Source: JAAGZL01 sp050290785
GTDB taxonomy: Bacteria; Pseudomonadota; Gammaproteobacteria; Chromatiales; Chromatiaceae
Assembly (NCBI GenBank): GCA_050290785.1
Contig: JBNKIR010000040.1
Coordinates: forward strand, 1-12,123
Reading direction: 5' to 3'
DNA length: 12,123 bases
In this document: positions 1 through 7,702 of the stretch, piece by piece
Numbering within the stretch: the stretch's first letter is position 1
How the letters are laid out: each line of letters opens with the position of its first letter
Translations under genes and position numbers: made by a program
The notes under the pieces: model-generated
What the model was told of the DNA's origin: nothing
The model's input: only the letters and a program-made list of their open reading frames with translations
Database searches by the model: none

Positions 1-16
1 TTTTGTAGGTCGCGTG

Positions 17-47
17 TTAGACGGTGCAATCATTAGATTGCTATAAT
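17..47 (+). promoter_or_regulatory. Extended -10 sigma70-type promoter for the TPR lipoprotein gene
   Basis: TATAAT at 42-47 is a perfect -10 hexamer and is preceded by TG one base upstream (39-40), giving the extended -10 form TGnTATAAT. A weak -35-like TTAGAC lies at 17-22 with a 19-nt spacer, which is long, but extended -10 promoters tolerate a poor -35. Transcription should start near 54, leaving a UTR of about 59 nt before the GTG start at 113. A perfect inverted repeat, GCAATC-N4-GATTGC (26-41), fills the spacer and abuts the -10, so it may be an operator. The hexamers are seen directly; activity is inferred. Confidence 0.6.
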
Positions 48-112
48 GCCTCTTCTTCATACTATTTCTGAAATAGCCTGATAATTGTCCAAATTTATAA
101 CGAGGTGCTGTT

Positions 113-2554
113 GTGTCTATGACAAGGAATTTTCGTATCAAACCCATCCTGTCCCTGCTGGTTATTGCATCTCTGGTGCAGATGTTGATCGCATGCGGTG
201 GGGCGGAGGACCGCAAGGCCAAGTATTTTGAACGTGGAATGGAGCTCTACGAAGAGGGCAATTATGTAAAGGCCAAGCTTGAGTTCAAGAATGTGCTGCA
301 GATCGACCCCCAGGACGCAGAGGGGCATTTCATGTTCGGTCAGATCATGGAGAAGGAGCAGAATTGGCGTCAGGCCTACGCGCTGTTCCTGCGGGCAGTG
401 GAGCTGAATCCGAACCATGTGGGGGCCCTGACCCATCTCGGACGTCTCTATGCCATGAGCGGCGCCCCGGAGAAGGCCATTGAGTCTGCCGACAAGGTGT
501 TGGTGCAGAAGCCGGGCGACCCCGCCGCCATGGTCCTTAAGGGTCTGGCCAAGGCCCGCATGGGCAATAAAGAGGACGCCGTCCGTGACGTGGAGGCCGC
601 GGTTAAGGTCGATTCCGACAATATAGACGCGGTCTCGCTGCTGGCTGCGCTCTATGCCGATCTGGGCGACATGGACAAGGCCATAGCCATGGCCGAGAAG
701 GGGGCAAAGGATCATCCGAAGAATATGGGTATCCACCTCCTGCTGGCGCGCATGTATGAGAAAAAAGGTAATACCCAGGGGGCGGTGGTCCTGTTGAAGA
801 AGATGATCGAATTGCAGCCGGAGAATCAGTCCAACCGGAATCGTCTGGCCGCATACTATTTTGCCAAAGGGGAGAAGGGCGAGGCGGAAAAGGTGTTGCG
901 CGAGGCCGTAAGCGCAAACCCGGATAGCGCCGATGCCAAGCTGGCCCTGGTTGAGTATCTGGGGAAAGAGAAGTCGACCAGAGAGCAGGCGGAGAAAGAG
1001 CTGCAGGCCTTTGTTAACGCCAATCCGGACGACTATCAGCTTCAGTTCGCCCTGGCCAAGATATATTTGGGTACAGGTCGAATGGAAGAGGCGCGGGCCA
1101 TCTATCAGTCCATATCCGACAATGATAAAGACGGAAAGGATGGGGCCGACGCCAGGACCAAGCTCGCAGGCATGTTGATGGCGGAGAAGAAGCTGGATGA
1201 GGCCAAGGCTATGGTCGATGGGGTCCTGACGAATGATCCCAAGAATACAGATGCACTGCTGACCAGGGCGGCCATCTCCCTCGCCGGCGAAGATCCGGAT
1301 AAGGGTATTGCCGATCTGAGGACCCTGCTGGGGGAGGATCCTGGACATGTCAAAGGTCTCAGGCTGAAGGCCAGGGCGCATCTGGCGAAGAAAGAGATAG
1401 CGCTGGCGCGCGAGAGCCTGGAGGCGGCCATTCAGGTGAGTCCGCAGGAGGCGGCAGCGAACTTTGAGCTGGCCCAACTGCTGGTGCAGACCGGAAAACC
1501 GGATGACGCCATAAGTGTGCTGGAAAAGATGCAGAAGTTCGCCCCGGATCATGCCGGGGTTATGTTGGGTATGGCCAAGATCTACACCGGCATGCGGAAA
1601 TGGGAAGAGGTGGCCAAGGTGGCGGTGCAGATGCAGTCCAGACACCCGGACAAGGCCATGGGCTATTACTATGCCGGTCTGGCGCTTCAGGGATCCGGCA
1701 AGCTGGATGAGAGTGTGGCTCCATTCGAAAAGGCCCTGGAGATATCACCCAATGCGGTTGAACCGCTGATCGCCCTGGCCAAGAGCCGGATGGCTCTCAA
1801 ACAACCGGAAGAGGCCCTGGCTGGCATAGAGCAGGCAATCAAGCACAATGAAAACAACTTTCTGGCCTACAACCTGAAGGGTGAGATCCTTGTGATTCAA
1901 AAGCGCATGGATGAGGCGGAAGCCGCATTCAGCAAGGCCAGAGAGATCAATCCCAAGTGGCCTACCCCATATAGAAATCTGGCCAAGTTGCGCATGCTGG
2001 ATCAAAAACTTCCTGAGGCCATCGGCCTGCTTGAGCAGGGGGTGAGTAATTCCAATGACCTATCCCTATCGATTGAGTTGGCCTCAATCTACGATAGCAA
2101 TAATCAACAGGATAAGGCGCGGGAGATATACGAGAAGCTGTTGGCGGAACGCCCTGACATCCCTGTAGTGAAGAATAATCTGGCAATGATGTTGGTGCGT
2201 GGCGCACCAAGCCAGGAGGATCTGGATAAGGCGCTGGAACTGACCAAGGATTTCACCCTGTCAGAGAATCCAATATTTGTGGACACCCTTGGCTGGGTCC
2301 GCTACATGCGTGGGGAAAACAAGGAAGCGCTTATTCTGTTGAAAAGGGCCTATAGCGAAGATCTGAAGATTGCGGATATCAGCTACCATCTGGGCATGGC
2401 CTATCACAAGGCCGGTAATGGCAAAGACGCCAGAGAGATGCTGGAAAGGGCCATAGGTTTTGGCAAGCCGTTTGAAGGGATTGAAGAGGCCAAGCAGGTC
2501 CTGGCCGAGATCAAGGCGGGAGAGGCCAAGGCCGGAGGGGTTAAGGCGGAATAG
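113..2554 (+). CDS. Large TPR-repeat lipoprotein (PrsT-like architecture)
   Basis: The product is an 813-residue lipoprotein built almost entirely of tetratricopeptide repeats. The N-terminus has a basic stretch, a hydrophobic core and the lipobox LIAC with the lipidated Cys at residue 28. Gly follows the Cys, which under the usual +2 rule favours the outer membrane. From about residue 35 to 800 there are roughly twenty 34-residue units with the TPR pattern (Gly/Ala at positions 8 and 20, Pro near 32). No catalytic domain is visible. TPR arrays bind proteins, so a periplasmic scaffold or assembly role is inferred. The design resembles the PEP-CTERM/exosortase TPR lipoprotein PrsT, but no exosortase or polysaccharide genes are in view, so that name is not assigned. 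GTG at 113 is preferred over ATG at 119 because GAGG (102-105) sits 7 nt before it. The neighbouring gene is convergent, so this gene appears monocistronic. Confidence 0.88.
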   Translation: MSMTRNFRIKPILSLLVIASLVQMLIACGGAEDRKAKYFERGMELYEEGNYVKAKLEFKNVLQIDPQDAEGHFMFGQIMEKEQNWRQAYALFLRAVELNPNHVGALTHLGRLYAMSGAPEKAIESADKVLVQKPGDPAAMVLKGLAKARMGNKEDAVRDVEAAVKVDSDNIDAVSLLAALYADLGDMDKAIAMAEKGAKDHPKNMGIHLLLARMYEKKGNTQGAVVLLKKMIELQPENQSNRNRLAAYYFAKGEKGEAEKVLREAVSANPDSADAKLALVEYLGKEKSTREQAEKELQAFVNANPDDYQLQFALAKIYLGTGRMEEARAIYQSISDNDKDGKDGADARTKLAGMLMAEKKLDEAKAMVDGVLTNDPKNTDALLTRAAISLAGEDPDKGIADLRTLLGEDPGHVKGLRLKARAHLAKKEIALARESLEAAIQVSPQEAAANFELAQLLVQTGKPDDAISVLEKMQKFAPDHAGVMLGMAKIYTGMRKWEEVAKVAVQMQSRHPDKAMGYYYAGLALQGSGKLDESVAPFEKALEISPNAVEPLIALAKSRMALKQPEEALAGIEQAIKHNENNFLAYNLKGEILVIQKRMDEAEAAFSKAREINPKWPTPYRNLAKLRMLDQKLPEAIGLLEQGVSNSNDLSLSIELASIYDSNNQQDKAREIYEKLLAERPDIPVVKNNLAMMLVRGAPSQEDLDKALELTKDFTLSENPIFVDTLGWVRYMRGENKEALILLKRAYSEDLKIADISYHLGMAYHKAGNGKDAREMLERAIGFGKPFEGIEEAKQVLAEIKAGEAKAGGVKAE

Positions 2555-2577
2555 GTTAGCCAATAAACAGTTGCTCC

Positions 2578-2625
2578 ATATCCCCTCTTCCCTAGGGGGA
2601 GGGGGGCAGGGGTGAGGGGGGAGAG
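2578..2625. repeat. C-rich/G-rich imperfect palindromic repeat (REP-like)
   Basis: A C-rich arm (CCCCTCTTCCC from about 2582) is followed by TA and a G-rich arm (GGGGGAGGGG and further G tracts to 2622). It can fold into an imperfect stem if G:U pairs are allowed. CCCTCTCCCT...GGGAGAGGG...GGGTGAGGG elements of this kind are scattered through many proteobacterial genomes, from general knowledge. Only one copy lies in this window, so repetition in this genome is inferred. It is not followed by a T-run and is not called as a terminator. Confidence 0.45.
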
Positions 2626-2670
2626 CAGAAACTACCTTTGTGCTGCGTATGATGAAGGATTTTTTCTAGC

Positions 2671-2698
2671 TCACACGCTCCGGCGTGGGAGCGTGTGG
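2671..2698. repeat. Perfect 10-bp inverted repeat (REP-like hairpin)
   Basis: CACACGCTCC (2672-2681) and GGAGCGTGTG (2688-2697) are exact reverse complements separated by a 6-nt loop, GGCGTG. An alternative inner hairpin, CACGC/GCGTG (2674-2678 with 2683-2687), is also possible. The core CACGCTCCGGCGTGGGAGC resembles a palindromic repeat widespread in gammaproteobacteria. It lies between two convergent genes, where it could protect 3' ends, but no T-run follows on either strand, so intrinsic termination is not supported. Confidence 0.5.
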
Positions 2699-2754
2699 TG
2701 CGGACTGTATAGGTCAGTTAGGAGGGGTGTCGTTCTTAAGAGAAATCGGGTCCT

Positions 2755-3210
2755 CTAATCGCAGAAATCCTCAATCCCCTTTCTGGCGTTCTCGATCTCT
2801 GTGCGGCGCTCTTCATCGGAAAGAATCCTGTAGCGGCCATCATCCATTTTCAGCCTTACCCTCTGATGCGTTTCAAGCTCTGTTAGATTCTTTGTTGCAC
2901 TTTCGCAGTTCTGTTTTTTAGTAGCTGCATTCCTGGCCTCTTCCTCCTGTTTCTCCTTGGCTTCATTTTCCTTTTTCTTGCTCTCGTCTAGGGCATCAAG
3001 TCTTGCCTTGAGATTTTTCATTGTCTCATCTCCTTGTTCGGCAGGAGAAGGTGGCGGCGTCTTGATTATGGTGGCCTCGCCGGATGGTGGTGGCGACTGT
3101 GAATAGATGGTGACCCCGTTCTCGTCAACCCAGCGGTAGGTTCTGGCAGTGGTTGGTGCCAACCAAACCAGTAGTGTTATGGAGAGCAAAACGATCAGTT
3201 TAGATTTCAT
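2755..3210 (-). CDS. DUF4124 domain-containing secreted protein
   Basis: This is a 151-residue exported protein of unknown function. Residues 1-22 form a Sec signal peptide with a likely cut after PTTA. The mature protein starts with the DUF4124 signature, YRWVDENGVTIYSQ (25-38), common in gamma- and betaproteobacterial periplasmic proteins. A Pro-rich linker (about 40-57) is followed by a charged Lys/Glu-rich helix (about 62-100), probably coiled coil. A C-terminal block contains RVRL...DGRYRILSDEERR. Cys102 and Cys150 are the only cysteines in the mature part and could form a disulfide in the periplasm. The length and the spacing of the two Cys look normal for longer DUF4124 members, from memory of the family. 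The gene converges with the TPR gene and diverges from the autotransporter gene. Molecular function is not known. Confidence 0.88.
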   Translation of the reverse strand: MKSKLIVLLSITLLVWLAPTTARTYRWVDENGVTIYSQSPPPSGEATIIKTPPPSPAEQGDETMKNLKARLDALDESKKKENEAKEKQEEEARNAATKKQNCESATKNLTELETHQRVRLKMDDGRYRILSDEERRTEIENARKGIEDFCD

Positions 3211-3246
3211 TATGTCACCGTTACTCAGGATTGTTGCGAATGCTTA

Positions 3247-3276
3247 ATATTATGGGTCTGTATCAACTATAGGCAA
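3247..3276 (-). promoter_or_regulatory. Candidate promoter for the DUF4124 gene
   Basis: On the minus strand TTGCCT (3276-3271) is followed after 18 nt by TAATAT (3252-3247); ATAATA one base earlier gives a 17-nt spacer. Transcription would start around 3240, about 30 nt before the start codon at 3210. Both hexamers are only moderate matches in AT-rich DNA, so this is tentative. Confidence 0.35.
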
Positions 3277-3502
3277 GTATACATCGCCACTTTGTGAATC
3301 TGTTTTGAAATTTTAGCTGTTTTCGCCGGGTTTTATTACCGAAGCGTAAACAATGCGAAAAATTAAGCTTATTTCTTCTAGTGATCTGGAGCGGTGCCGG
3401 CATTTTCTTCATTGTGGTCGAAGATGCATTTCCATTTCTCAGTGATTTTGCCCTTAATTCCTGAGGCAAGCCCGATAAAGAGGGTATGCCTGGATGGCAA
3501 TA

Positions 3503-3531
3503 TTGCCTTTGGATAACGTGGTATATACAAT
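3503..3531 (+). promoter_or_regulatory. Candidate sigma70 promoter for the autotransporter gene
   Basis: TTGCCT (3503-3508) and TACAAT (3526-3531) are separated by 17 nt. Overlapping TATATA/TATACA registers just upstream give alternatives. Transcription would start near 3538, leaving a UTR of about 30 nt. The -35 hexamer is overlapped by the perfect 12-bp palindrome GGCAATATTGCC (3496-3507), a plausible operator position. Sequence match only. Confidence 0.5.
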
Positions 3532-3567
3532 GAATTTTGGCGTGAATACCGCTGAATCGGAATAATA

Positions 3568-5778
3568 ATGTTACCAAGAACTATTATCGCGCTGTCACTC
3601 GGGGCCACCCTTGCAAGCATTCCTCTCGTGTCCACGGCTGATTTTACCGTTGGATATGGGGAGACCGTTGGCGCCCAAAGCCTGAGTGATGGTGAGACCG
3701 GGATTGTCCAGATGGGCGGCGCCATAACCACCATCGCCGACGACGATATCGCCATTGATGGCAGCGGCGCCAATAATACCAAGGCCATAAACAGGGGGGC
3801 AATCACTACCAGTGGAACCCTTGCTGACGGTATCTATATTGAAGACGGCAGCACGGCCGCTAATGCAGGATCCATAACCACCAGCGGTAACGATGCCTAC
3901 GGCATGGCGGCGTGGGATGGCAATATCGTCACCAACAGCGGAATCATAACCACCAACGGTATAGCGTCAGATGGCCTCAATGGCCATGATGATAACCGGC
4001 TAACTAATAGCGGCACTATAACCACCAACGGACCTGACTCTTATGCCCTGGCCGGAAGATACGACAACACCATCGAAAACAGCGGCGCTATCACTACCAA
4101 CGGGGTGGACAGCTACGGCATATACGTCTGGGATGACAACAGCATTACCAACAGCGGCAGCATAACCACTACAGGTGATTTTGGAGCAGGCATCTTCGCT
4201 GAGGGGTTTTCCAACGACATCACCAACAGCGGCGCTATTACCACCAACGGGGTATTCGCTTACGGTATCTTCGCCTTGGACGGTAACAACATCAGCAACA
4301 GTGGCAGCATAAACACCAGCGGGAGCTATGCCCTCGGTATCTATGCCTATGGTAACAGTAGTGTCGTCAGCAATAGCGGCAGCATAAATACTGGCGGGGA
4401 TGAGGCGTACGGCATCTGGGCTTACGGCGATGACAACATAGTCAGCAACAGCGGCAGGATAAGCACCGGTGGTGACGATGCCTATGGCATTCATATCTAT
4501 GGCAATAACAATATCGTCAGCAACAGCGGCGGCATAAATACCAGCGGGATCAATGCCTACGGCATCATGTCTGAGGGCAATGGCAATATCATTACCAACA
4601 GCGGCAGGATAATCAGCGCCCAATCTTTCGCTCTTATTTCGGCTGGCTTTGACAATACCGTGAACCTGCTTGGCGGCACCGTAATTCAAGGCGGCATCAT
4701 GCTGGTCTCCTCCGCTGAAAGATTTAACTATGGCAACGGTCTGAATACGGCCCTGACATTCACCGACAATATTCCCGGCAGCATAAATACCAACGGCATG
4801 CCTTCTGCTACCAGCGGCATGCTGGTGGCCACGGTGGATACCACTGGTTTTGCCATGGAAGACGAGGTGGTGGCTGATATAACGGATTGCGGACATGACG
4901 GTGTAGGGCTGCGCCTTGATCGCACGCGTTCTGTTTCCGGTGGTAATACCTGGGGCAGCATGTGCGGCAATATCCGCAGGCAGCAAGATTCCGGGCCTGC
5001 AGTACAGGCAAACCACCTGTTGGGTGGCGTGGTGTTCGGTAGCGACCATGCCCTTGCCTCCGGTAGACGCCTTGGCTGGATGGTTGGCTTCTCCTCCAGC
5101 AGGGTGGGTGTCGAGTACGATGCTCAGGAGGTGGATGTAAAGAGCGTGTTCGGTGGTATCTATGGAAGCAGGTCTACCAACGGATCTTTCGTGGATATGT
5201 CCCTGTTGGTGGGCTATGCAGACCACAACAGCGACCGTCATGTAGTAAATAATCTGGTCAGCGGTGGCCTGCAGACCGCCCAGGCGGATTACAACGGCTA
5301 TTTCGTATCACCGGGCATACGCATCGGCACCACTGCCCAGTGGTGGGGCCACAAGGTACAACCCAGCCTGGATATCCGCTATGCGGGAATGCGCCTGGAT
5401 GGATATAGCGAGAGCGGATCAGCGGCCGATGTGACTGCGGATGATCGCACCCTGCACACCCTGAGCGCCCGTGCCAAGCTATCGTTCTTCTCTGACTTTC
5501 AGGTAGAGGGCGGACGCACCATGCAACAGGAGAGCTATGTCGGTCTGGTTGGCCGTTCCAGCCTGGGTGATGATGATGCCAGCATTGAGTTGCTGGGCAG
5601 CAAGATTGAGTTTGACTATGGCGGTGAAGACCGCAGTCTGGGTCTGATCGCCGGACTCAATGCCACGCTGCTGGGCAGTGATGGGGCGGAGCGGGTCAGC
5701 GCCGGTTTTAATGGTGAGTTGGATATGGATGGCAACGTGGATCTATCCGTCCATGTCAATGCGGTCATCCCGTTTTAA
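3568..5778 (+). CDS. Autotransporter with tandem beta-helix repeats (type Va secretion)
   Basis: This 736-residue protein has three parts. Residues 1-24 are a Sec signal peptide with a likely cut after VSTA. The passenger carries about twelve tandem units of 24-25 residues, starting near residues 75, 99, 123, 147, 171, 195, 220, 244, 269, 294, 319 and 344 (the last degenerate). Each has the pattern NSGxIxTxGxxAYGI..., as in right-handed beta-helix passengers. Residues about 475-736 look like an autotransporter beta-barrel, with amphipathic strands, Gly/aromatic alternation and a terminal Phe (HVNAVIPF), the outer-membrane insertion signature. Cys441 and Cys466 flank the passenger-barrel junction. 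The passenger should be displayed on the cell surface; ligand and role (adhesion or aggregation) are unknown, and no protease or lipase motif is visible. An in-frame TGA at 3553 fixes the ATG at 3568, although its ribosome-binding site (CGGAA) is weak. The gene appears monocistronic, and the gap to ilvB contains a separate promoter. Confidence 0.88.
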   Translation: MLPRTIIALSLGATLASIPLVSTADFTVGYGETVGAQSLSDGETGIVQMGGAITTIADDDIAIDGSGANNTKAINRGAITTSGTLADGIYIEDGSTAANAGSITTSGNDAYGMAAWDGNIVTNSGIITTNGIASDGLNGHDDNRLTNSGTITTNGPDSYALAGRYDNTIENSGAITTNGVDSYGIYVWDDNSITNSGSITTTGDFGAGIFAEGFSNDITNSGAITTNGVFAYGIFALDGNNISNSGSINTSGSYALGIYAYGNSSVVSNSGSINTGGDEAYGIWAYGDDNIVSNSGRISTGGDDAYGIHIYGNNNIVSNSGGINTSGINAYGIMSEGNGNIITNSGRIISAQSFALISAGFDNTVNLLGGTVIQGGIMLVSSAERFNYGNGLNTALTFTDNIPGSINTNGMPSATSGMLVATVDTTGFAMEDEVVADITDCGHDGVGLRLDRTRSVSGGNTWGSMCGNIRRQQDSGPAVQANHLLGGVVFGSDHALASGRRLGWMVGFSSSRVGVEYDAQEVDVKSVFGGIYGSRSTNGSFVDMSLLVGYADHNSDRHVVNNLVSGGLQTAQADYNGYFVSPGIRIGTTAQWWGHKVQPSLDIRYAGMRLDGYSESGSAADVTADDRTLHTLSARAKLSFFSDFQVEGGRTMQQESYVGLVGRSSLGDDDASIELLGSKIEFDYGGEDRSLGLIAGLNATLLGSDGAERVSAGFNGELDMDGNVDLSVHVNAVIPF
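3790..4668 (+). repeat. Tandem 72/75-bp coding repeats in the autotransporter passenger
   Basis: About twelve imperfect tandem copies encode the NSGxIxTxGxxAYGI coil. Units 1-5 and 7 are 72 bp; units 6 and 8-11 are 75 bp, through one extra residue near the end of the coil. Units 8-11 are the most alike, sharing AACAGCGGC-type starts and a GGCAT(A)AATAC motif. This suggests recent expansion at the 3' end by recombination or slippage. Copy number may vary between strains; that is inference. Confidence 0.75.
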
Positions 5779-5888
5779 TCTATCAGGTTTTGTCGCTTTT
5801 CAGGACCTTGTTTTCCCTTCTGTCCATGGAGTTATTTGGTGGCAGCCAGTTATCGGGCGGTTTAACCAACTGTATTCCCAGGTTTTCC

Positions 5889-5917
5889 TTGACCTGCCAG
5901 AGCAATATTAGTAATTT
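5889..5917 (+). promoter_or_regulatory. Sigma70-type promoter for ilvB-ilvN-ilvC
   Basis: TTGACC (5889-5894) and TAATTT (5912-5917) are separated by exactly 17 nt. Transcription would start near 5924, giving a UTR of about 58 nt before the ilvB GTG. No leader peptide or attenuator-like hairpin fits in that UTR, so classical ilv attenuation is not supported here. Confidence 0.55.
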
Positions 5918-5981
5918 GTGCTGTTCCGTTGGTTTTCGCCGATCATTTAGGCTGCAGGGGCAGTAGTTGGAGGTCTTTGAC

Positions 5982-7700
5982 GTGGAATTGAGTGGTTCCG
6001 AGATCGTCGTTCAGTGTTTGAAAGACGAAGGCGTAGAGTATGTATTTGGCTACCCTGGTGGTGCCGTTCTTCATATCTATGATGCTATCTTTAAGCAGGA
6101 TGATGTGAAGCATATCCTGGTGCGCCATGAACAGGGCGCGACCCATGCCGCAGACGGGTATGCGCGCTCTACCGGCAAGACCGGTGTAGCCCTGGTTACC
6201 TCCGGTCCGGGTGCGACCAACGCGGTGACCGGCATAGCCACGGCCTATATGGACTCCATCCCGATGGTGGTCCTGACCGGACAGGTTCCGTCTCCATTCA
6301 TCGGCAGTGACGCCTTCCAGGAGGTGGATACGGTCGGCATCACCCGGCCATGCGTAAAGCACAACTTCCTGGTCAAGGATGTGAAAGACCTGGCCATGAC
6401 CTTTAAGAAGGCCTTTTATATCGCCCGCTCCGGTCGTCCCGGTCCGGTGGTGATCGATATACCCAAGGACATCACAGATCCGAATATAAAGGTCCCGTAC
6501 GAGTACCCGGAAAAGATTTCGATTCGCTCCTATAACCCGGTCACCAAGGGCCACTATGGGCAGATCAAAAAGGCGGTGGGGATGATCCTGGCTGCCAAGA
6601 GGCCTGTGGTCTACTCCGGCGGCGGCGTGGTCCTGGGCGATGCCTCGGAGCAGCTGAGAGAGTTTGTACAGAAGCTCGGACTGCCCATAACCAGCACCCT
6701 GATGGGTCTGGGTGCCTATCCATCCAGTGACAAGCAGTTTCTGGGCATGCTGGGCATGCACGGCACCTATGAGGCCAACATGGCCATGCACGGCACCGAT
6801 GTGCTGGTGGCGATCGGCGCGCGTTTTGATGATCGCATCACCGGCCATGTGGAGCGCTTCTGTCCGGACGCCAAGATCATCCATATAGATATAGATCCAT
6901 CTTCCATCTCCAAGAATGTGCGGGTGGATGTGCCTATCGTGGGCGCGGTGGATCGTGTGATGCAGGATATGCTCAAGGCGCTCAAGGAGAGCAAGGGCAA
7001 GCAGGATAAGGACGCACTGAAGGATTGGTGGGGTCAGATCGAGCAGTGGCGGTCCAAGAACTGCCTCAGATACGATCGCAAGAGTGATGTAATCAAGCCG
7101 CAATATGCCCTTGAGGTGCTGCATAAGGTTACCAAGGGTGAGGCCTATGTCTGTTCCGATGTGGGGCAGCATCAGATGTTTGCCGCCCAGTTCTACGGTT
7201 TTGATCAGCCGAGACATTGGATAAACTCCGGCGGTCTGGGCACCATGGGCTTCGGCCTGCCGTCGGCGGTTGGCGTGAAGATGGCCCATCCGGACAAGGA
7301 TGTGGTGGTGGTCACCAGTGAGGCCAGTATCCAGATGTGTATCCAGGAACTGGCGACCTGTAAGCAGCATGGTCTGCCGATCAAGATCCTGGTCCTGAAC
7401 AACGGTTTCATGGGCATGGTGCGTCAGTGGCAGGAGTTCTTCTATGAGAGCCGCTACTCCCACTCTGTCGTGGAGAGCACCCCGGACTTCGTGAAACTGG
7501 CGGAGAGCTATGGACATGTTGGAATGCGCATCACCCGAAAGGATGATCTGGAGAAGGCCATGCAGGACGCATTCGCCATGAAGGATCAGCTGGTGTTCAT
7601 GGACGTGGCGATCGATCCGGAAGAGAACGTGTATCCCATGATTGAGGCCGGCAAGGCCCATAATGAGATGTTTCTACCCCCTGACAGTGAGCTGGTTTGA
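5982..7700 (+). CDS. ilvB: Acetolactate synthase (AHAS) large, catalytic subunit
   Basis: The enzyme condenses two pyruvates to 2-acetolactate, or pyruvate plus 2-ketobutyrate to 2-aceto-2-hydroxybutyrate. It uses ThDP, Mg2+ and FAD and is the first committed step to Val/Leu/Ile. The 572-residue product has the standard three-domain ThDP fold. Near the N-terminus are FGYPGGAVLHIYDA and RHEQGATHAADGY, with catalytic Glu50. Family blocks such as GARFDDRITG and SGGLGTMGFGLPSAVG follow, and the C-terminal ThDP domain carries LNNGFMGMVRQWQ. The motif usually written GDG is Ser446-Glu447-Ala448 here, with Asn473-Asn474 at the normal spacing. GTG at 5982 is chosen over TTG at 5967: GGAGG (5969-5973) lies 8 nt before the GTG and the product begins MELSGSEIVV, the usual family N-terminus. 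The TTG itself overlaps that Shine-Dalgarno. It is followed 2 nt later by ilvN, its regulatory partner. The paralogue name ilvI is equally defensible. Confidence 0.95.
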   Translation: MELSGSEIVVQCLKDEGVEYVFGYPGGAVLHIYDAIFKQDDVKHILVRHEQGATHAADGYARSTGKTGVALVTSGPGATNAVTGIATAYMDSIPMVVLTGQVPSPFIGSDAFQEVDTVGITRPCVKHNFLVKDVKDLAMTFKKAFYIARSGRPGPVVIDIPKDITDPNIKVPYEYPEKISIRSYNPVTKGHYGQIKKAVGMILAAKRPVVYSGGGVVLGDASEQLREFVQKLGLPITSTLMGLGAYPSSDKQFLGMLGMHGTYEANMAMHGTDVLVAIGARFDDRITGHVERFCPDAKIIHIDIDPSSISKNVRVDVPIVGAVDRVMQDMLKALKESKGKQDKDALKDWWGQIEQWRSKNCLRYDRKSDVIKPQYALEVLHKVTKGEAYVCSDVGQHQMFAAQFYGFDQPRHWINSGGLGTMGFGLPSAVGVKMAHPDKDVVVVTSEASIQMCIQELATCKQHGLPIKILVLNNGFMGMVRQWQEFFYESRYSHSVVESTPDFVKLAESYGHVGMRITRKDDLEKAMQDAFAMKDQLVFMDVAIDPEENVYPMIEAGKAHNEMFLPPDSELV

Positions 7701-7702
7701 TC

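Larger units (their letters stand above)
3211..3567. other. Divergent intergenic region, 357 bp
   Basis: The region separates the DUF4124 gene (minus) from the autotransporter gene (plus). The ends hold the candidate promoters described separately. The middle, about 3290-3490, is AT-rich and has no ORF with both a ribosome-binding site and recognisable protein features. A 27-codon GTG-started frame at 3381 encodes a hydrophobic peptide but lacks a Shine-Dalgarno sequence. I see no RNA gene, transposon end or attachment site here. Confidence 0.5.

Noticed and set aside
95..1645. 516-codon open frame on the minus strand, opposite the TPR gene
   Set aside because: It mirrors the codon bias of the TPR gene, has no recognisable domain and no ribosome-binding site, and lies wholly within a clear CDS.
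2672..2697. Perfect hairpin considered as a bidirectional terminator
   Set aside because: Neither strand has a T-run after the stem; the T-rich stretch lies upstream of the stem on the plus strand.
3381..3464. 27-codon hydrophobic GTG-started frame upstream of the autotransporter
   Set aside because: It has no Shine-Dalgarno sequence and no recognised family, and is short enough to be chance in AT-rich DNA.
4000..5241. 413-codon open frame on the minus strand, opposite the autotransporter
   Set aside because: It is a repetitive reflection of the tandem repeats on the other strand, with no independent protein features.
5918..5981. Search for an ilv leader peptide and attenuator before ilvB
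   Set aside because: The UTR is only about 58 nt from the predicted start and contains no Val/Leu/Ile-rich ORF or terminator hairpin.
5943..7661. 572-codon open frame on the minus strand, opposite ilvB
   Set aside because: It is antisense to a textbook IlvB; its His/Leu-rich composition is what reverse-complemented GC-biased codons produce.
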